Position numbers and translations under genes: made by a program
Source: Roseobacter sp. HKCCD6576-2
GTDB lineage: Bacteria; Pseudomonadota; Alphaproteobacteria; Rhodobacterales; Rhodobacteraceae
Direction: 5' to 3'
Assembly: GCF_013179285.1 (NCBI RefSeq)
Contig: NZ_WVNW01000003.1
Location: forward strand, 310,001 to 374,000
Length of the DNA stretch: 64,000 nucleotides
The notes under the pieces: model-generated
What the model saw: only the letters and a program-made list of their open reading frames with translations
The model's database searches: none
What the model was told of the DNA's origin: nothing
In this document: positions 54,931 through 62,974 of the stretch, piece after piece
Numbering within the stretch: position 1 is the stretch's first letter
Layout: every line of letters starts with the position of its first letter

Positions 54931-56055
54931 ATGACACAGATTTTGACGACCCATGTGGGCTCTTTGCCGCGGTCACAAGACGTGGTCGATTTCATCTTTG
55001 CCCGAGAACGCGGCGACGCTTTCGACCAAACCGCGTTCGACAACTGCATGACAGCGGCAGTGTCCGAGACTGTGCGGAAGCAAAAGGATGCAGGCGTTCA
55101 GATCGTCTCGGACGGCGAAACCTCGAAAATCAGCTATGCGACCTATGTCAAGGATCGCTATACCGGATTTGATGGGGACAGCCCGCGTAATGCACCGGCG
55201 GACCTGAAAAAATTCCCGACCTTTCTGAAACGGCTGGCAGCGGATGGCGGTACGCCAAAATATGCCCGCCCGATGTGTGTTGGAGAGGTGACATCCAAAG
55301 GCCAGGGGGAGTTGCAGAAGGACATTGTGAACTTCAAACGCGCCATGGCCGAACATGGGGTTTCACGCGGATTTATGAATGCTGCGTCGCCAGGTGTGAT
55401 CTCTCTGTTTTTGCAGAACGATCACTATCCAACCCGCGACGCCTATCTCGCCGCACTGGCCGACGCGATGAAAGAGGAATACGAGACCATCGTTGCCAGC
55501 GGTCTCGACCTCCAGCTGGATTGCCCCGACCTCGCCTTGTCGCGGCACATGTTGTTCAACGATCTGAGCGATGACGAGTTTCTGAAGATCGCTGCATCCC
55601 ATATCGAAGCTTTGAACCACGCGCTGCAGGATGTGCCAGAGGACAAGATCCGCATTCACATCTGTTGGGGCAATTATGAGGGGCCGCATGTCTGCGACAT
55701 CCCGATGGCCAAGATGTTTGACACTTTGATGCGTGCCAAGGCCCGTTACGTGCTGTTTGAAACATCGAACCCGCGCCATGGCCATGAATGGGCTGTGTTT
55801 CGCGACCGCAAATCGGATATTCCCGACGACAAAGTGTTGGTGCCCGGTGTCGTCGACACCACCACCAACTTCGTTGAGCATCCCGCGCTTGTGGCCGAAC
55901 GGCTTGAGCGGTTCGTGGACATCGTTGGGGCCGATCGCGTGATCGCTGGATCAGACTGCGGCTTCGGAACATTTGCCGGATTTGGGGCGGTCGACCCCGA
56001 CATCGCCTATGCCAAATTGTCCGCATTGGCCGAGGGGGCCGCTTTGGTGCGGTGA
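54931..56055 (+). CDS. Cobalamin-independent methionine synthase II-like protein (MetE core domain)
   Basis: A 374-residue protein equivalent to the C-terminal catalytic domain of MetE. The start MTQILTTHVGSLPRS is diagnostic. The zinc site is intact: His243 and Cys245 (RIHICWGNYEG), Glu277 (VLFETSNPRHGHEW) and Cys343 (AGSDCGFGTF). The folate-binding N-terminal half of MetE is absent. Related single-domain proteins include core-MetE methyltransferases and epoxyalkane:coenzyme M transferases, so it activates a thiol or transfers a methyl group. In this island it may demethylate or cleave the imported compound (inference). GGGAGAG is upstream, 17 bases after the cupin gene. Confidence 0.82.
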   Translation: MTQILTTHVGSLPRSQDVVDFIFARERGDAFDQTAFDNCMTAAVSETVRKQKDAGVQIVSDGETSKISYATYVKDRYTGFDGDSPRNAPADLKKFPTFLKRLAADGGTPKYARPMCVGEVTSKGQGELQKDIVNFKRAMAEHGVSRGFMNAASPGVISLFLQNDHYPTRDAYLAALADAMKEEYETIVASGLDLQLDCPDLALSRHMLFNDLSDDEFLKIAASHIEALNHALQDVPEDKIRIHICWGNYEGPHVCDIPMAKMFDTLMRAKARYVLFETSNPRHGHEWAVFRDRKSDIPDDKVLVPGVVDTTTNFVEHPALVAERLERFVDIVGADRVIAGSDCGFGTFAGFGAVDPDIAYAKLSALAEGAALVR

Positions 56056-56080
56056 CAGCGAATCTGGGGCTTTCTCGGGG

Positions 56081-58108
56081 TCAGTGTGGTTTGCCGCGAT
56101 CTTCTTCGGCGATGTGATCCTCGATCGTGCGCACGCGCCGGGTGTCTTCGGCATGCGGGTCGAAACCTTCGTTGACCACGGCCTCAACGCGGCAATCTTC
56201 GCACATTTCAAGGACCTTCAGGCGCTTATCGCCATCGTCGCCAACGAACATCCAGTGCGTGCTCAACTTCTCTTGAATCCGCGAGATCGCACTCTGGGTC
56301 GCAAATGGTTTGCCGCAAGAGGTGCAGCAGAAGGCAGGCTCTTCATTCAGGATGCGTTTGGGGGTTTCCCACGCCTCGAAATCGACTTGCGGCACCAGGG
56401 AAATCGCGTCTTCTGGGCAGGTCTGTTCGCAGAGCCCGCATTGTACGCAGGCGGTTTCGGTAAAGCGCAACATTGGCGCTTCGGGGTTGTCCAAAAGCGC
56501 ATTGGCGGGGCAGGCGCCGGTGCAGGCCATGCATAAGGTGCAGGCATCGGTATCGACGACGACCGTGCCGAAAGGTGCGCCTTTCGGCAGCGGCACCTTT
56601 GTCGCCGGGGTCGGCGCGGCCCGGTTCATCTCAGCAAAGGCCATAACCAGAAGCCCGCGCTTGTCATCCGGCGGCAGGAAGCCCGCCGGCGCGGCGCGGC
56701 GCGGCGTGCGGGGCAGGGCGGCCAGTGCGGTTTCCAACTGGTCCGGATCGTCGGTTTCGATCAGGGTGCACGGGCCGTGACCTGTCGCTTCGGCGACCTC
56801 GGACACCAGCGCCAGCCCAGCCTCCAGCCCTGCAAGATCGTGCAAGGGGCGGGCCCGGCCCAGAAGCGCCACAGCACCCGCACCATAGGCAAGCGCGGCG
56901 GCCATCACCTCGGGACCGACCTGGGAAATCTCATTGACGGCAAAGGGGATCACATGCGCCGGCAGACCGTTGCCATAGCGGCCCGAGGCGTCGATCAGCG
57001 GCTCGCCATGGTCCGCATCGTGGAACAGCACGACCGGAGCCAGCGTGCCGCCCGCATCGTGCCAAGCCCGCAGCCCCGCCCGCAATTGGCGGGCCACCGT
57101 TGCCACATCGGGCAGCGCGTAAGACGCCGCGCCGGTTGGGCAGGCTGCGGCGCATTGGCCACATCCGGCGCAGATATTCGGATCGATCACCACACTGTCG
57201 CCATCGGGCATGATCGCGCCGGTCGGGCAGAGCGACAGGCAGCGGGTGCAGCCGGTGATTTCATTGCGGGAATGGGCGCAGAGATCGGCTGAAAAATCGA
57301 TGAAGATCGGTTTGTCGAAGGTGCCGACCATTTGCGAGGTCGTGGTCACCAAACGGGCGACGGCGAGAGGGTCGCGCGGATCGGCACGGTAATATCCGGG
57401 GCGGAGCGCGTCGGCGGCGAAGAGCGGCGTGTCACCGGTCAAATCGATCACGAGATCGGTCCGTGACACCGCCCCGTCGCGTGCAGGCCCGAAGGTGAGC
57501 GTGCGGCGGGAAGAAGGTTCTGGCGCGGCATAATCATCAACCGTGAGGCTGAAGGCCCCCAAATGGCCCTCAGCCTTACGGATTGCACCTTGTAGGACCG
57601 GGAAACGGGTTTGGCGTGGCGGCGTCACGTCCGCGCCGGGTTTCAGAAGCACGGTGATATCAAGCGTGTCGGCCAGATCCTGTGCCACTTGCAACGCGAC
57701 TTCATCACGGCCAAGCACCAGGGCGATGCCGTTGCTCTCCATTGTTGTATAAGAAAAGGCGGCCGGTTGCACCGCCGCCGCGGCCACCAGGGCCGCCATT
57801 TTCGGGCCGCTTTCTGCCGCCTCGGCGGTCCAGCCCGCGGTTTCACGGATATTGGCAAAGCTCAGATCGACACCGGGCGCTTCGGCCTCGGCAACCTCTT
57901 GAAATAGCGGCGCTTCCTGTGTGCACGTCACCGTCACCGGCCCACCTATTGCCAGGGCCTCGCGGAACCGGTCCAGATTCGCGCGGCAGAGCTGATGCGC
58001 CGCCGGATCGCCACTGCAGCCGGCTTTTTCAAGCGCCGAACCATCCGGGGTCATCGTGCCTTCGCAGGTGCAGGTCAGAATCGTCCGAGTGCGATCGGCA
58101 TGAACCAT
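56081..58108 (-). CDS. Large multi-cluster 4Fe-4S ferredoxin-type protein of the formate dehydrogenase region
   Basis: A 675-residue iron-sulfur protein. Four CxxCxxC...CP motifs can be seen: CTRCLSLCPTGAI and CAGCGQCAAACPTGAA (about 275-330), and CTLCMACTGACPANAL and CVQCGLCEQTCPEDAI (about 540-600). A C-terminal CCTSCGKPF and CEDCRVEAV pair looks like a zinc-ribbon or extra metal site. The N-terminal 250 residues contain further Cys (CTCEG, CSGDP, CRANL) and a Rossmann-like stretch. It is probably a soluble electron-transfer partner for formate dehydrogenase, as it lies divergent to the accessory genes. The start at 58108 follows GGGAGG by 11 bases. Confidence 0.78.
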   Translation of the reverse strand: MVHADRTRTILTCTCEGTMTPDGSALEKAGCSGDPAAHQLCRANLDRFREALAIGGPVTVTCTQEAPLFQEVAEAEAPGVDLSFANIRETAGWTAEAAESGPKMAALVAAAAVQPAAFSYTTMESNGIALVLGRDEVALQVAQDLADTLDITVLLKPGADVTPPRQTRFPVLQGAIRKAEGHLGAFSLTVDDYAAPEPSSRRTLTFGPARDGAVSRTDLVIDLTGDTPLFAADALRPGYYRADPRDPLAVARLVTTTSQMVGTFDKPIFIDFSADLCAHSRNEITGCTRCLSLCPTGAIMPDGDSVVIDPNICAGCGQCAAACPTGAASYALPDVATVARQLRAGLRAWHDAGGTLAPVVLFHDADHGEPLIDASGRYGNGLPAHVIPFAVNEISQVGPEVMAAALAYGAGAVALLGRARPLHDLAGLEAGLALVSEVAEATGHGPCTLIETDDPDQLETALAALPRTPRRAAPAGFLPPDDKRGLLVMAFAEMNRAAPTPATKVPLPKGAPFGTVVVDTDACTLCMACTGACPANALLDNPEAPMLRFTETACVQCGLCEQTCPEDAISLVPQVDFEAWETPKRILNEEPAFCCTSCGKPFATQSAISRIQEKLSTHWMFVGDDGDKRLKVLEMCEDCRVEAVVNEGFDPHAEDTRRVRTIEDHIAEEDRGKPH

Positions 58109-58237
58109 GAGACGTGTGCCTCCCTTTTTCTGTTGCTTGCGCGCGTTGCCAACCCTTGTTCGGGACAACACTTGCGCTTGCTGCATTTCCCGTTAGGACT
58201 CTCCTGAATTCTCAGCATATGCAAGGCAGGTTCTGTT

Positions 58238-58948
58238 TTGGACGCACTCGCCCAGCCGCGGCAACTCGTGTTGCCCCCTCCCTATACCGCCCATTGGCTG
58301 CCCGATGGCAGCCCGTTTGAAGATGCACAGCGCCGCGCCGCGGAGGAGGGCGCAGGCACGCTTGTCTGGCAACAGACCGCCGGTGGGAACGGCCCGGGGC
58401 GGTTGGATTTTGCCGTCGTGCTAGAGCCGGACATGCCCCTGGAGGACGCGCGCAAAGCCGTGTTGGTCGGCATGGTTGCCTTGGGTGATGCGTTGGCGGC
58501 CCATGCGCCGCCTGAGCGTGATGTGCGATTTATCTGGCCGACCGGCGTGATCCTTGATGCAGGGCTTTTGGGAGGCATGCGCCTGGCTGTCGCGCCCGGC
58601 GCGGAAGAGGGCACGCCGCCCGATTGGATGGTTTTGGGTGTCGAACTGATCGCGGATCGCGATCACCTTGACCAGGCCGGGGAGAATCCCGGCTCTGTTT
58701 CGCTGAAAGAGGAAGAGTTCACCGACCCTCCGGCGGTTGTTGAAAGCTTTGCCGCGCATCTGATGCTGAATTTCGATCGCTGGATTCATGCTGGTTTCGA
58801 TACCATTGCGCCGCATTATGTCGGGCGGTTGACCGATAAGGCTGCGATTAGCGACGCGGGGGAGCGGGTGCTGGACGCGACGGTGGAGTCGATCGAAAAC
58901 GGTTTGGCGAAAGCGGATTGGCGCGACGCGGACGGGCCAAAGCTGTGA
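58238..58948 (+). CDS. Biotin/lipoate--protein ligase-like protein (DUF4444-type) of the FDH region
   Basis: A 236-residue protein beginning LVLPPPYTAHWLPDGSPFEDAQRRAAEEGAGTLVWQQTAGGNGPGRLDFAVVLEPD, a biotin-ligase-like fold with the GxxR-G-like segment degenerated (GGNGPGRLDF). A small C-terminal domain follows, ending FDTIAPHYVGRL. It lacks an obvious full catalytic Lys motif, so it may not biotinylate anything. I choose TTG 58238 as start because AAGGCAGG lies 7 bases upstream and no ATG fits. It overlaps the next gene by 4 bases. It is recurrent beside alphaproteobacterial formate dehydrogenase genes. Confidence 0.65.
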   Translation: MDALAQPRQLVLPPPYTAHWLPDGSPFEDAQRRAAEEGAGTLVWQQTAGGNGPGRLDFAVVLEPDMPLEDARKAVLVGMVALGDALAAHAPPERDVRFIWPTGVILDAGLLGGMRLAVAPGAEEGTPPDWMVLGVELIADRDHLDQAGENPGSVSLKEEEFTDPPAVVESFAAHLMLNFDRWIHAGFDTIAPHYVGRLTDKAAISDAGERVLDATVESIENGLAKADWRDADGPKL

Positions 58949-59520
58949 CGCGACTGCTGCGGACGATCCGGCTCGACCAATCTGACACGGTGGTTTTTGC
59001 CCAGGCAGCAGAGCCCGGGGAATGGGCGGTGCCGGGCACCTTCCTCTTCGCAGGGCGACCACAAGAGAGCCTGAGCCGTAAGGAACAGATTGCCTTCCGC
59101 TCCGGATTTCTGGGCGTGACAAGTTTCGGCTGGTCGACCCTTGCGGTTGTTACCGAAACGCAAGGCGACGATCAGGATCAGGCGGTATTGGCGCTGGCCC
59201 ATCAACTGGTGCACCATTTGGGCGCGCCCGATCTGGACGCCGCCTTGCCCGCCGCGCGGGAGGAAATCGCGCTGGCCAGCGATCTGTGCCGCGGGCATGA
59301 TGAGGGCACGCTGATCGCGCTGCACCGGCGGATCGATGAGACCGGCGCGATGCGCGAACAGTTCCGCTCGTTGAAGCCGCGCGAGGAAACGGCGTTTTCC
59401 GCAGGCTACTTGCAGGGTCATGACAAGGCGTTCCATTTCGTCGAGACCGAAGACGACGAAGAAGAGCCCGGGATGCAGATCGATCTGACCGCCTTCGGCC
59501 GCGAGGAGGGGGAGCGATGA
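58945..59520 (+). CDS. DUF6505-family protein of the FDH region
   Basis: A 191-residue hypothetical protein: TRLLRTIRLDQSDTVVFAQAAEPGEWAVPGTFLFAG, then helical, with an acidic C-terminus (ETEDDEEEPGMQIDLTAFG). No catalytic motif is evident. GTG 58945 overlaps the upstream stop. Genes of this type sit in the same order next to formate dehydrogenase genes in Rhodobacteraceae, from which I recall the DUF number; the function is unknown. It is coupled to the next gene by ATGA. Confidence 0.7.
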   Translation: MTRLLRTIRLDQSDTVVFAQAAEPGEWAVPGTFLFAGRPQESLSRKEQIAFRSGFLGVTSFGWSTLAVVTETQGDDQDQAVLALAHQLVHHLGAPDLDAALPAAREEIALASDLCRGHDEGTLIALHRRIDETGAMREQFRSLKPREETAFSAGYLQGHDKAFHFVETEDDEEEPGMQIDLTAFGREEGER

Positions 59521-60530
59521 GAGAGTTCTGGGTCGCATCGGGCCATCATCTAACCCAACGGGGCGCCGACAACCGCCTGCACGTGACCGATGCGCTGATC
59601 CTGGCCTGGCTGGCGCGACCCGAAGTGGTGCCGCCCGAGGAGGCCTGCGCGGCGGAACTGGCGCTCTATGCAAAACTCCAGGCCGCGCCACAGGCCACCG
59701 TGACGCGGGCTGAGATCGACGCCATGGAAGACGAGGACGCGCGCGAGAATTGGACCTTCCTCATCACGATGCGCGACCGGCTCTTGCAGGCGGGGAGCAT
59801 CGAGGCCGGCTATCTTGCGCTTTTGCGCGACGGCGTGCGCTTGCCGGTGCTCTTCTACAACCAACTGGTGCAGCTGATCCTCCGCAACGCGCTGGACGGC
59901 TGCGAGGACACCCGTGTCTTGCGCGCCGCCGAACTCTTTTTTCGTCCGCAACGCGCCCATGTGAACGATGACGCCTTGATGCTGGCCGATGATGAATTGG
60001 TCGAAGAGATCGAAGCGGCAAAGGACAGCTCTCCGTTGACGGCAATGCTGGGCAGCGGCGTCGAAGAGCTGGATGTGTTGGGTGATGAGAATGGTTGGAC
60101 CTATTGGAGCCGCTCGGATGCACATACGATGGTTTTGCCCTTCGGGTCCGACCCCAAGGCGCGCGCGGCGCTTGGCACGGTGATCGAACGCTTTGTGATG
60201 CATCTTCTGGGGCATGCTGTGGTCGTCACGCCCCTGGTCGATGTGCAGGATGTCGATTTGCGGTGGTTCGTCGGGCTCGATCCGGTGGGAACGGATATCG
60301 GCAATGCGCTCTGGGATGGGGCGGTGCCGAAGGGTAAGCTTGTGGGGATTTTTGCGCTCAATTTCGTCTCTGAAGAGGCGCTGTTGCCAGCGGCGGTTGG
60401 GCATCCGGTCTATGTTTTGCTTGGGATGGGCGATGACAATGTGATCCGCTGCAAGCCGCAGAACCTTGCGATGGGCCTGCCTCTGGCCCCCGTGTCGCAG
60501 CGCGCGGCCAAAGCATCGGGGAATGTGTAA
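59517..60530 (+). CDS. DUF6352-family protein of the FDH region
   Basis: A 337-residue hypothetical protein beginning REFWVASGHHLTQRGADNRLHVTDALILAWLARPEVVPPEEACAAE. It continues through an acidic middle region to a conserved C-terminal part (FVMHLLGHAVVVTPLVDVQDVDLRWFVGLDPVGTDIGNALWDG). No signal peptide or membrane segment is visible, so it is cytoplasmic. It is coupled by ATGA overlaps to its neighbours. Function unknown; operon context suggests a role in formate dehydrogenase maturation. Confidence 0.7.
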   Translation: MREFWVASGHHLTQRGADNRLHVTDALILAWLARPEVVPPEEACAAELALYAKLQAAPQATVTRAEIDAMEDEDARENWTFLITMRDRLLQAGSIEAGYLALLRDGVRLPVLFYNQLVQLILRNALDGCEDTRVLRAAELFFRPQRAHVNDDALMLADDELVEEIEAAKDSSPLTAMLGSGVEELDVLGDENGWTYWSRSDAHTMVLPFGSDPKARAALGTVIERFVMHLLGHAVVVTPLVDVQDVDLRWFVGLDPVGTDIGNALWDGAVPKGKLVGIFALNFVSEEALLPAAVGHPVYVLLGMGDDNVIRCKPQNLAMGLPLAPVSQRAAKASGNV

Positions 60531-61066
60531 TGCCGCAGGAGGTTTTACGCCTTGGCGTTGTCGCCGCGTCGCACCCGCCGGTCACCCGTTGGTCGGAGCG
60601 GGTCTTGCGCCCAGTTGCGGTGATGACTGATCTGCCAGGGTTGGACGCGGGCGTATTGATGAGTGATCGCGACGGGGTTCAGACCGTGTATTTGGGCGAT
60701 CATGGACTCGTGCTACATTCGGGTGAGACCCGGCACTATATCGACAACCTGACCGCCAAACAGCCGTCTGTTTGGGTCGCGCTGGACGAGGGGCGGGTTT
60801 CGGTCGTGACGGTTGACCCGTATGAGGGTGAGGCACTGGCCAGCGATCCGGAGCGGGTTGTCGAAGCGGTACCGATGCCTCCGTTGCTGGGGTCCCGGCT
60901 TGATGCGTTCATCCAAGCGCATCACGTCGAAGAGGTGTTTTACAAGCGTAAGCGGGTGCCCGCGACATCGGCAGATGATCCGCGGGCACCGCGAATCCTG
61001 CAACCGGATGCCAAATGGGTAAAGACGCGCGGACGGTCTGGGCGCGGGCCGGGTAGAAAGGGCTAA
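60530..61066 (+). CDS. DUF3305-family protein of the FDH region
   Basis: A 178-residue protein: LRLGVVAASHPPVTRWSERVLRPVAV, then GLVLHSGETRHYIDNLTAKQPSVWVAL and a basic C-terminus (KWVKTRGRSGRGPGRKG). The N-terminal pattern of small beta strands followed by a conserved RHYIDNL motif is that of DUF3305 proteins, which accompany DUF3306 and formate dehydrogenase genes in proteobacteria. The start codon shares one base with the previous stop. Function unknown, presumably assembly. Confidence 0.78.
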   Translation: MPQEVLRLGVVAASHPPVTRWSERVLRPVAVMTDLPGLDAGVLMSDRDGVQTVYLGDHGLVLHSGETRHYIDNLTAKQPSVWVALDEGRVSVVTVDPYEGEALASDPERVVEAVPMPPLLGSRLDAFIQAHHVEEVFYKRKRVPATSADDPRAPRILQPDAKWVKTRGRSGRGPGRKG

Positions 61067-61070
61067 GACA

Positions 61071-61814
61071 ATGGCCGAGGATGAGAAGCGCCGGGATGAA
61101 GAAGGTTTCCTGACCGCTTGGTCACGCCGCAAGCGCGCGGCGGCACGGGCAGAAGCCGCCACCGCGACCGAGGCGGAGGAGGCTGCTGCCGAAGCCGAGG
61201 CCGTCGCGGATGTGGAGCCAGGCCCGCTCCCGGATGATGAGCCGGAGCTTGACGCCGACGAACTCGCCGCCCTGCCATCCATCGATGAGATCAGTGCCAA
61301 GACCGATCTTCAGCCCTTCATGAAGCGCGGCGTCCCGGAAGCGTTGCGCAAAGCCGCGATGCGCAAGGTCTGGCTCAGCAACAGTCTGATCCGCGACCAT
61401 GACGATCCCGCCGTCGATTACGCCTGGGATTGGAATGCGCCTGAAGGTGTGCCCGGCGCCGGTGGTGCGTTGAACAAAGATGGGGTCTCCAAAATGGTTG
61501 ATGATCTGATCAACCGTGATCGCCCGAAAGTCGACGCCGAAGACAAGGAGGGCGATAAAGCGGAAGTGGCTGAAACCACCTCAGATACCGATGAAGCAGC
61601 GATGTCGGATGGCGTGCCCACGGATGAGCAGATCGCAGCCCAATCGGATGCCCCATCTCCCCTGCCGACCGAGTCCGTGCGCCGGGCTGGGCACCCCGCG
61701 CCACGTCAGGAATCGAGGGAGACTCGCGTGGATGAGTCGTCATCGGATGGGTTGCAATCTGGGTCGGTGGAGGAGGCCGCGCCGCGCCGACACGGTAGCG
61801 CGGTGCCTGAATAA
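61071..61814 (+). CDS. DUF3306-family protein of the FDH region
   Basis: A 247-residue protein. The family core is at the N-terminus (DEEGFLTAWSRRKRAAARAEA) and in LPSIDEISAKTDLQPFMKRGVPEALRKAAMRKVWLSNSLIRDHDDPAVDYAWDWNAPEG. Between and after these are low-complexity Ala/Glu-rich stretches, and the C-terminal 90 residues are acidic and probably disordered. DUF3306 and DUF3305 are paired in formate dehydrogenase loci; the role is not established. It begins 4 bases after the DUF3305 gene. Confidence 0.8.
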   Translation: MAEDEKRRDEEGFLTAWSRRKRAAARAEAATATEAEEAAAEAEAVADVEPGPLPDDEPELDADELAALPSIDEISAKTDLQPFMKRGVPEALRKAAMRKVWLSNSLIRDHDDPAVDYAWDWNAPEGVPGAGGALNKDGVSKMVDDLINRDRPKVDAEDKEGDKAEVAETTSDTDEAAMSDGVPTDEQIAAQSDAPSPLPTESVRRAGHPAPRQESRETRVDESSSDGLQSGSVEEAAPRRHGSAVPE

Positions 61815-62040
61815 TTCGTTCGAGTTCGCACAAAAGTCCGCATTTGATAGGTTTTTATAGGCCAAACTCATAGGTCTTTGCATTTCTTAATTTTTCCGTC
61901 GCATCCCCAAATCAAATTGCCTAACGTAAGCCTGTTGTGAGGCGTGGCGTTTGTCGGATTCCCTGAACGGCCGACTGGCGCTTTAGTTGCAGATGAAGTA
62001 ATTAGTATAAAAGAACCCATCTTTGGAGCGGGAGGCTTCG

Positions 62041-62700
62041 TTGACTGGCGTAAGCAAGGGTGAAACCAAGCTAGCGATCGATAATCAGAGCGAACAAAGG
62101 GCCCAACACTGGGGCCTGTTGGCGTCTGTTCTTGTTGCTCCGCCATCGGCGGACATGCTTTCCGCTGTCGCAAGTCTGACGGGTGATGACACCGCCTTGG
62201 GTCAAGCTTACCAACGGTTGGCCAGCGCGGCTGAGGTTGCCGATGCGGCCGCGGTTGAGCGCGAGTTTTTCGAGCTTTTTGTGGGTGTAGGCCGGGGCGA
62301 GCTTCTGCCCTACGCCTCCTTCTATCTGACCGGGTTTCTGAACGAACGGCCGCTCGCCGATCTACGCCGTGATCTGGCGGTGATGGGCATTGAACGCGCC
62401 AAGGATCGTCACGAGCCCGAAGATCACATCGCAAGTCTGTCTGAGATCATGGCGGGTTTGGCCTCGGGTGAATTCAGCGCCGATGCGCTTGGCTGTGGCG
62501 CGGCTGGCGAGGCCGGGTTCTTCGCCCGGCATTTGGAGCCATGGGCACCGCAGTTCTTTGACGATCTCGCTGTTGCACCAAGTGCGGATTTCTTCCGCCA
62601 TGTCGCAGAGATCGGCAGCCTGTTCACCGATATCGAAATCCGTGCCTTCGAACTGGCGCGCAAGCAGGACGGGACCGCTTCGGCGGTGACCGCCCATTAA
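62041..62700 (+). CDS. TorD/DmsD-family molecular chaperone for formate dehydrogenase
   Basis: A 219-residue all-helical protein of the TorD/DmsD/NarJ family that binds the Tat signal of a molybdoenzyme until the cofactor is inserted. Recognisable segments are YQRLASAAEVADAAAVEREFFELFVGVGRGELLPYASFYLTGFLNERPLADLRRDLAVMGI (the E-x-x-x-LF-x-G-G-x-G-x-L-P-Y-x-S-x-Y-x-x-G pattern) and REPEDHIASLSEIMAGL-like (EDH motif). The likely start is TTG 62041 with GGAGCGGGAGG just upstream. The 226-base gap upstream (61815-62040) is AT-rich, with TTGCAG and TATAAA at about 61988-62012, a plausible promoter. Its client is the alpha subunit at 62975. Confidence 0.8.
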   Translation: MTGVSKGETKLAIDNQSEQRAQHWGLLASVLVAPPSADMLSAVASLTGDDTALGQAYQRLASAAEVADAAAVEREFFELFVGVGRGELLPYASFYLTGFLNERPLADLRRDLAVMGIERAKDRHEPEDHIASLSEIMAGLASGEFSADALGCGAAGEAGFFARHLEPWAPQFFDDLAVAPSADFFRHVAEIGSLFTDIEIRAFELARKQDGTASAVTAH

Positions 62701-62720
62701 CGTAACAAACGCAATCTTCG

Positions 62721-62745
62721 GCGGGCGCATCTTCGCAGCGCCCGC
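62721..62745 (+). other. Intercistronic GC-rich hairpin between chaperone and Tat-signal genes
   Basis: GCGGGCGC, loop ATCTTCGCA, GCGCCCGC: a perfect 8-bp stem 20 bases after the chaperone stop and 18 bases before the next start. No T-run follows. It may stabilise or process the polycistronic mRNA. Confidence 0.55.
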
Positions 62746-62762
62746 TCATAAGGGAGGTCTCA

Positions 62763-62972
62763 ATGGTCGAGAAGAAGGCGAAACCTGAAGGAATAAGCCG
62801 CCGAGGCTTTGTTGGCGCAATGGCTGGTGTATCCGTCGGCGCCGTTGCGGCCGGTTCGGCCCGCCCGGCCTTTGCTGAGGAAGTCGGGGATGAGCGCACC
62901 AAGCAGCGCTATCAGGAAAGCGACCATGTGCTCGCCTTCTACCGCACCAACCGCTACTATGAGGGACGCTGA
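62763..62972 (+). CDS. Small twin-arginine signal protein of formate dehydrogenase regions
   Basis: A 69-residue protein with a twin-arginine motif (GISRRGFVGAMAGVSVGAVAAG) followed by a signal-peptidase-like AFAEE and a short mature part (RTKQRYQESDHVLAFYRTNRYYEGR). It matches the 'formate dehydrogenase region Tat target' type, a small exported protein of unknown function located just before the alpha subunit gene. AAGGGAGG precedes the ATG. It is 2 bases from the next gene and must be cotranscribed with it. Confidence 0.78.
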   Translation: MVEKKAKPEGISRRGFVGAMAGVSVGAVAAGSARPAFAEEVGDERTKQRYQESDHVLAFYRTNRYYEGR

Positions 62973-62974
62973 AC

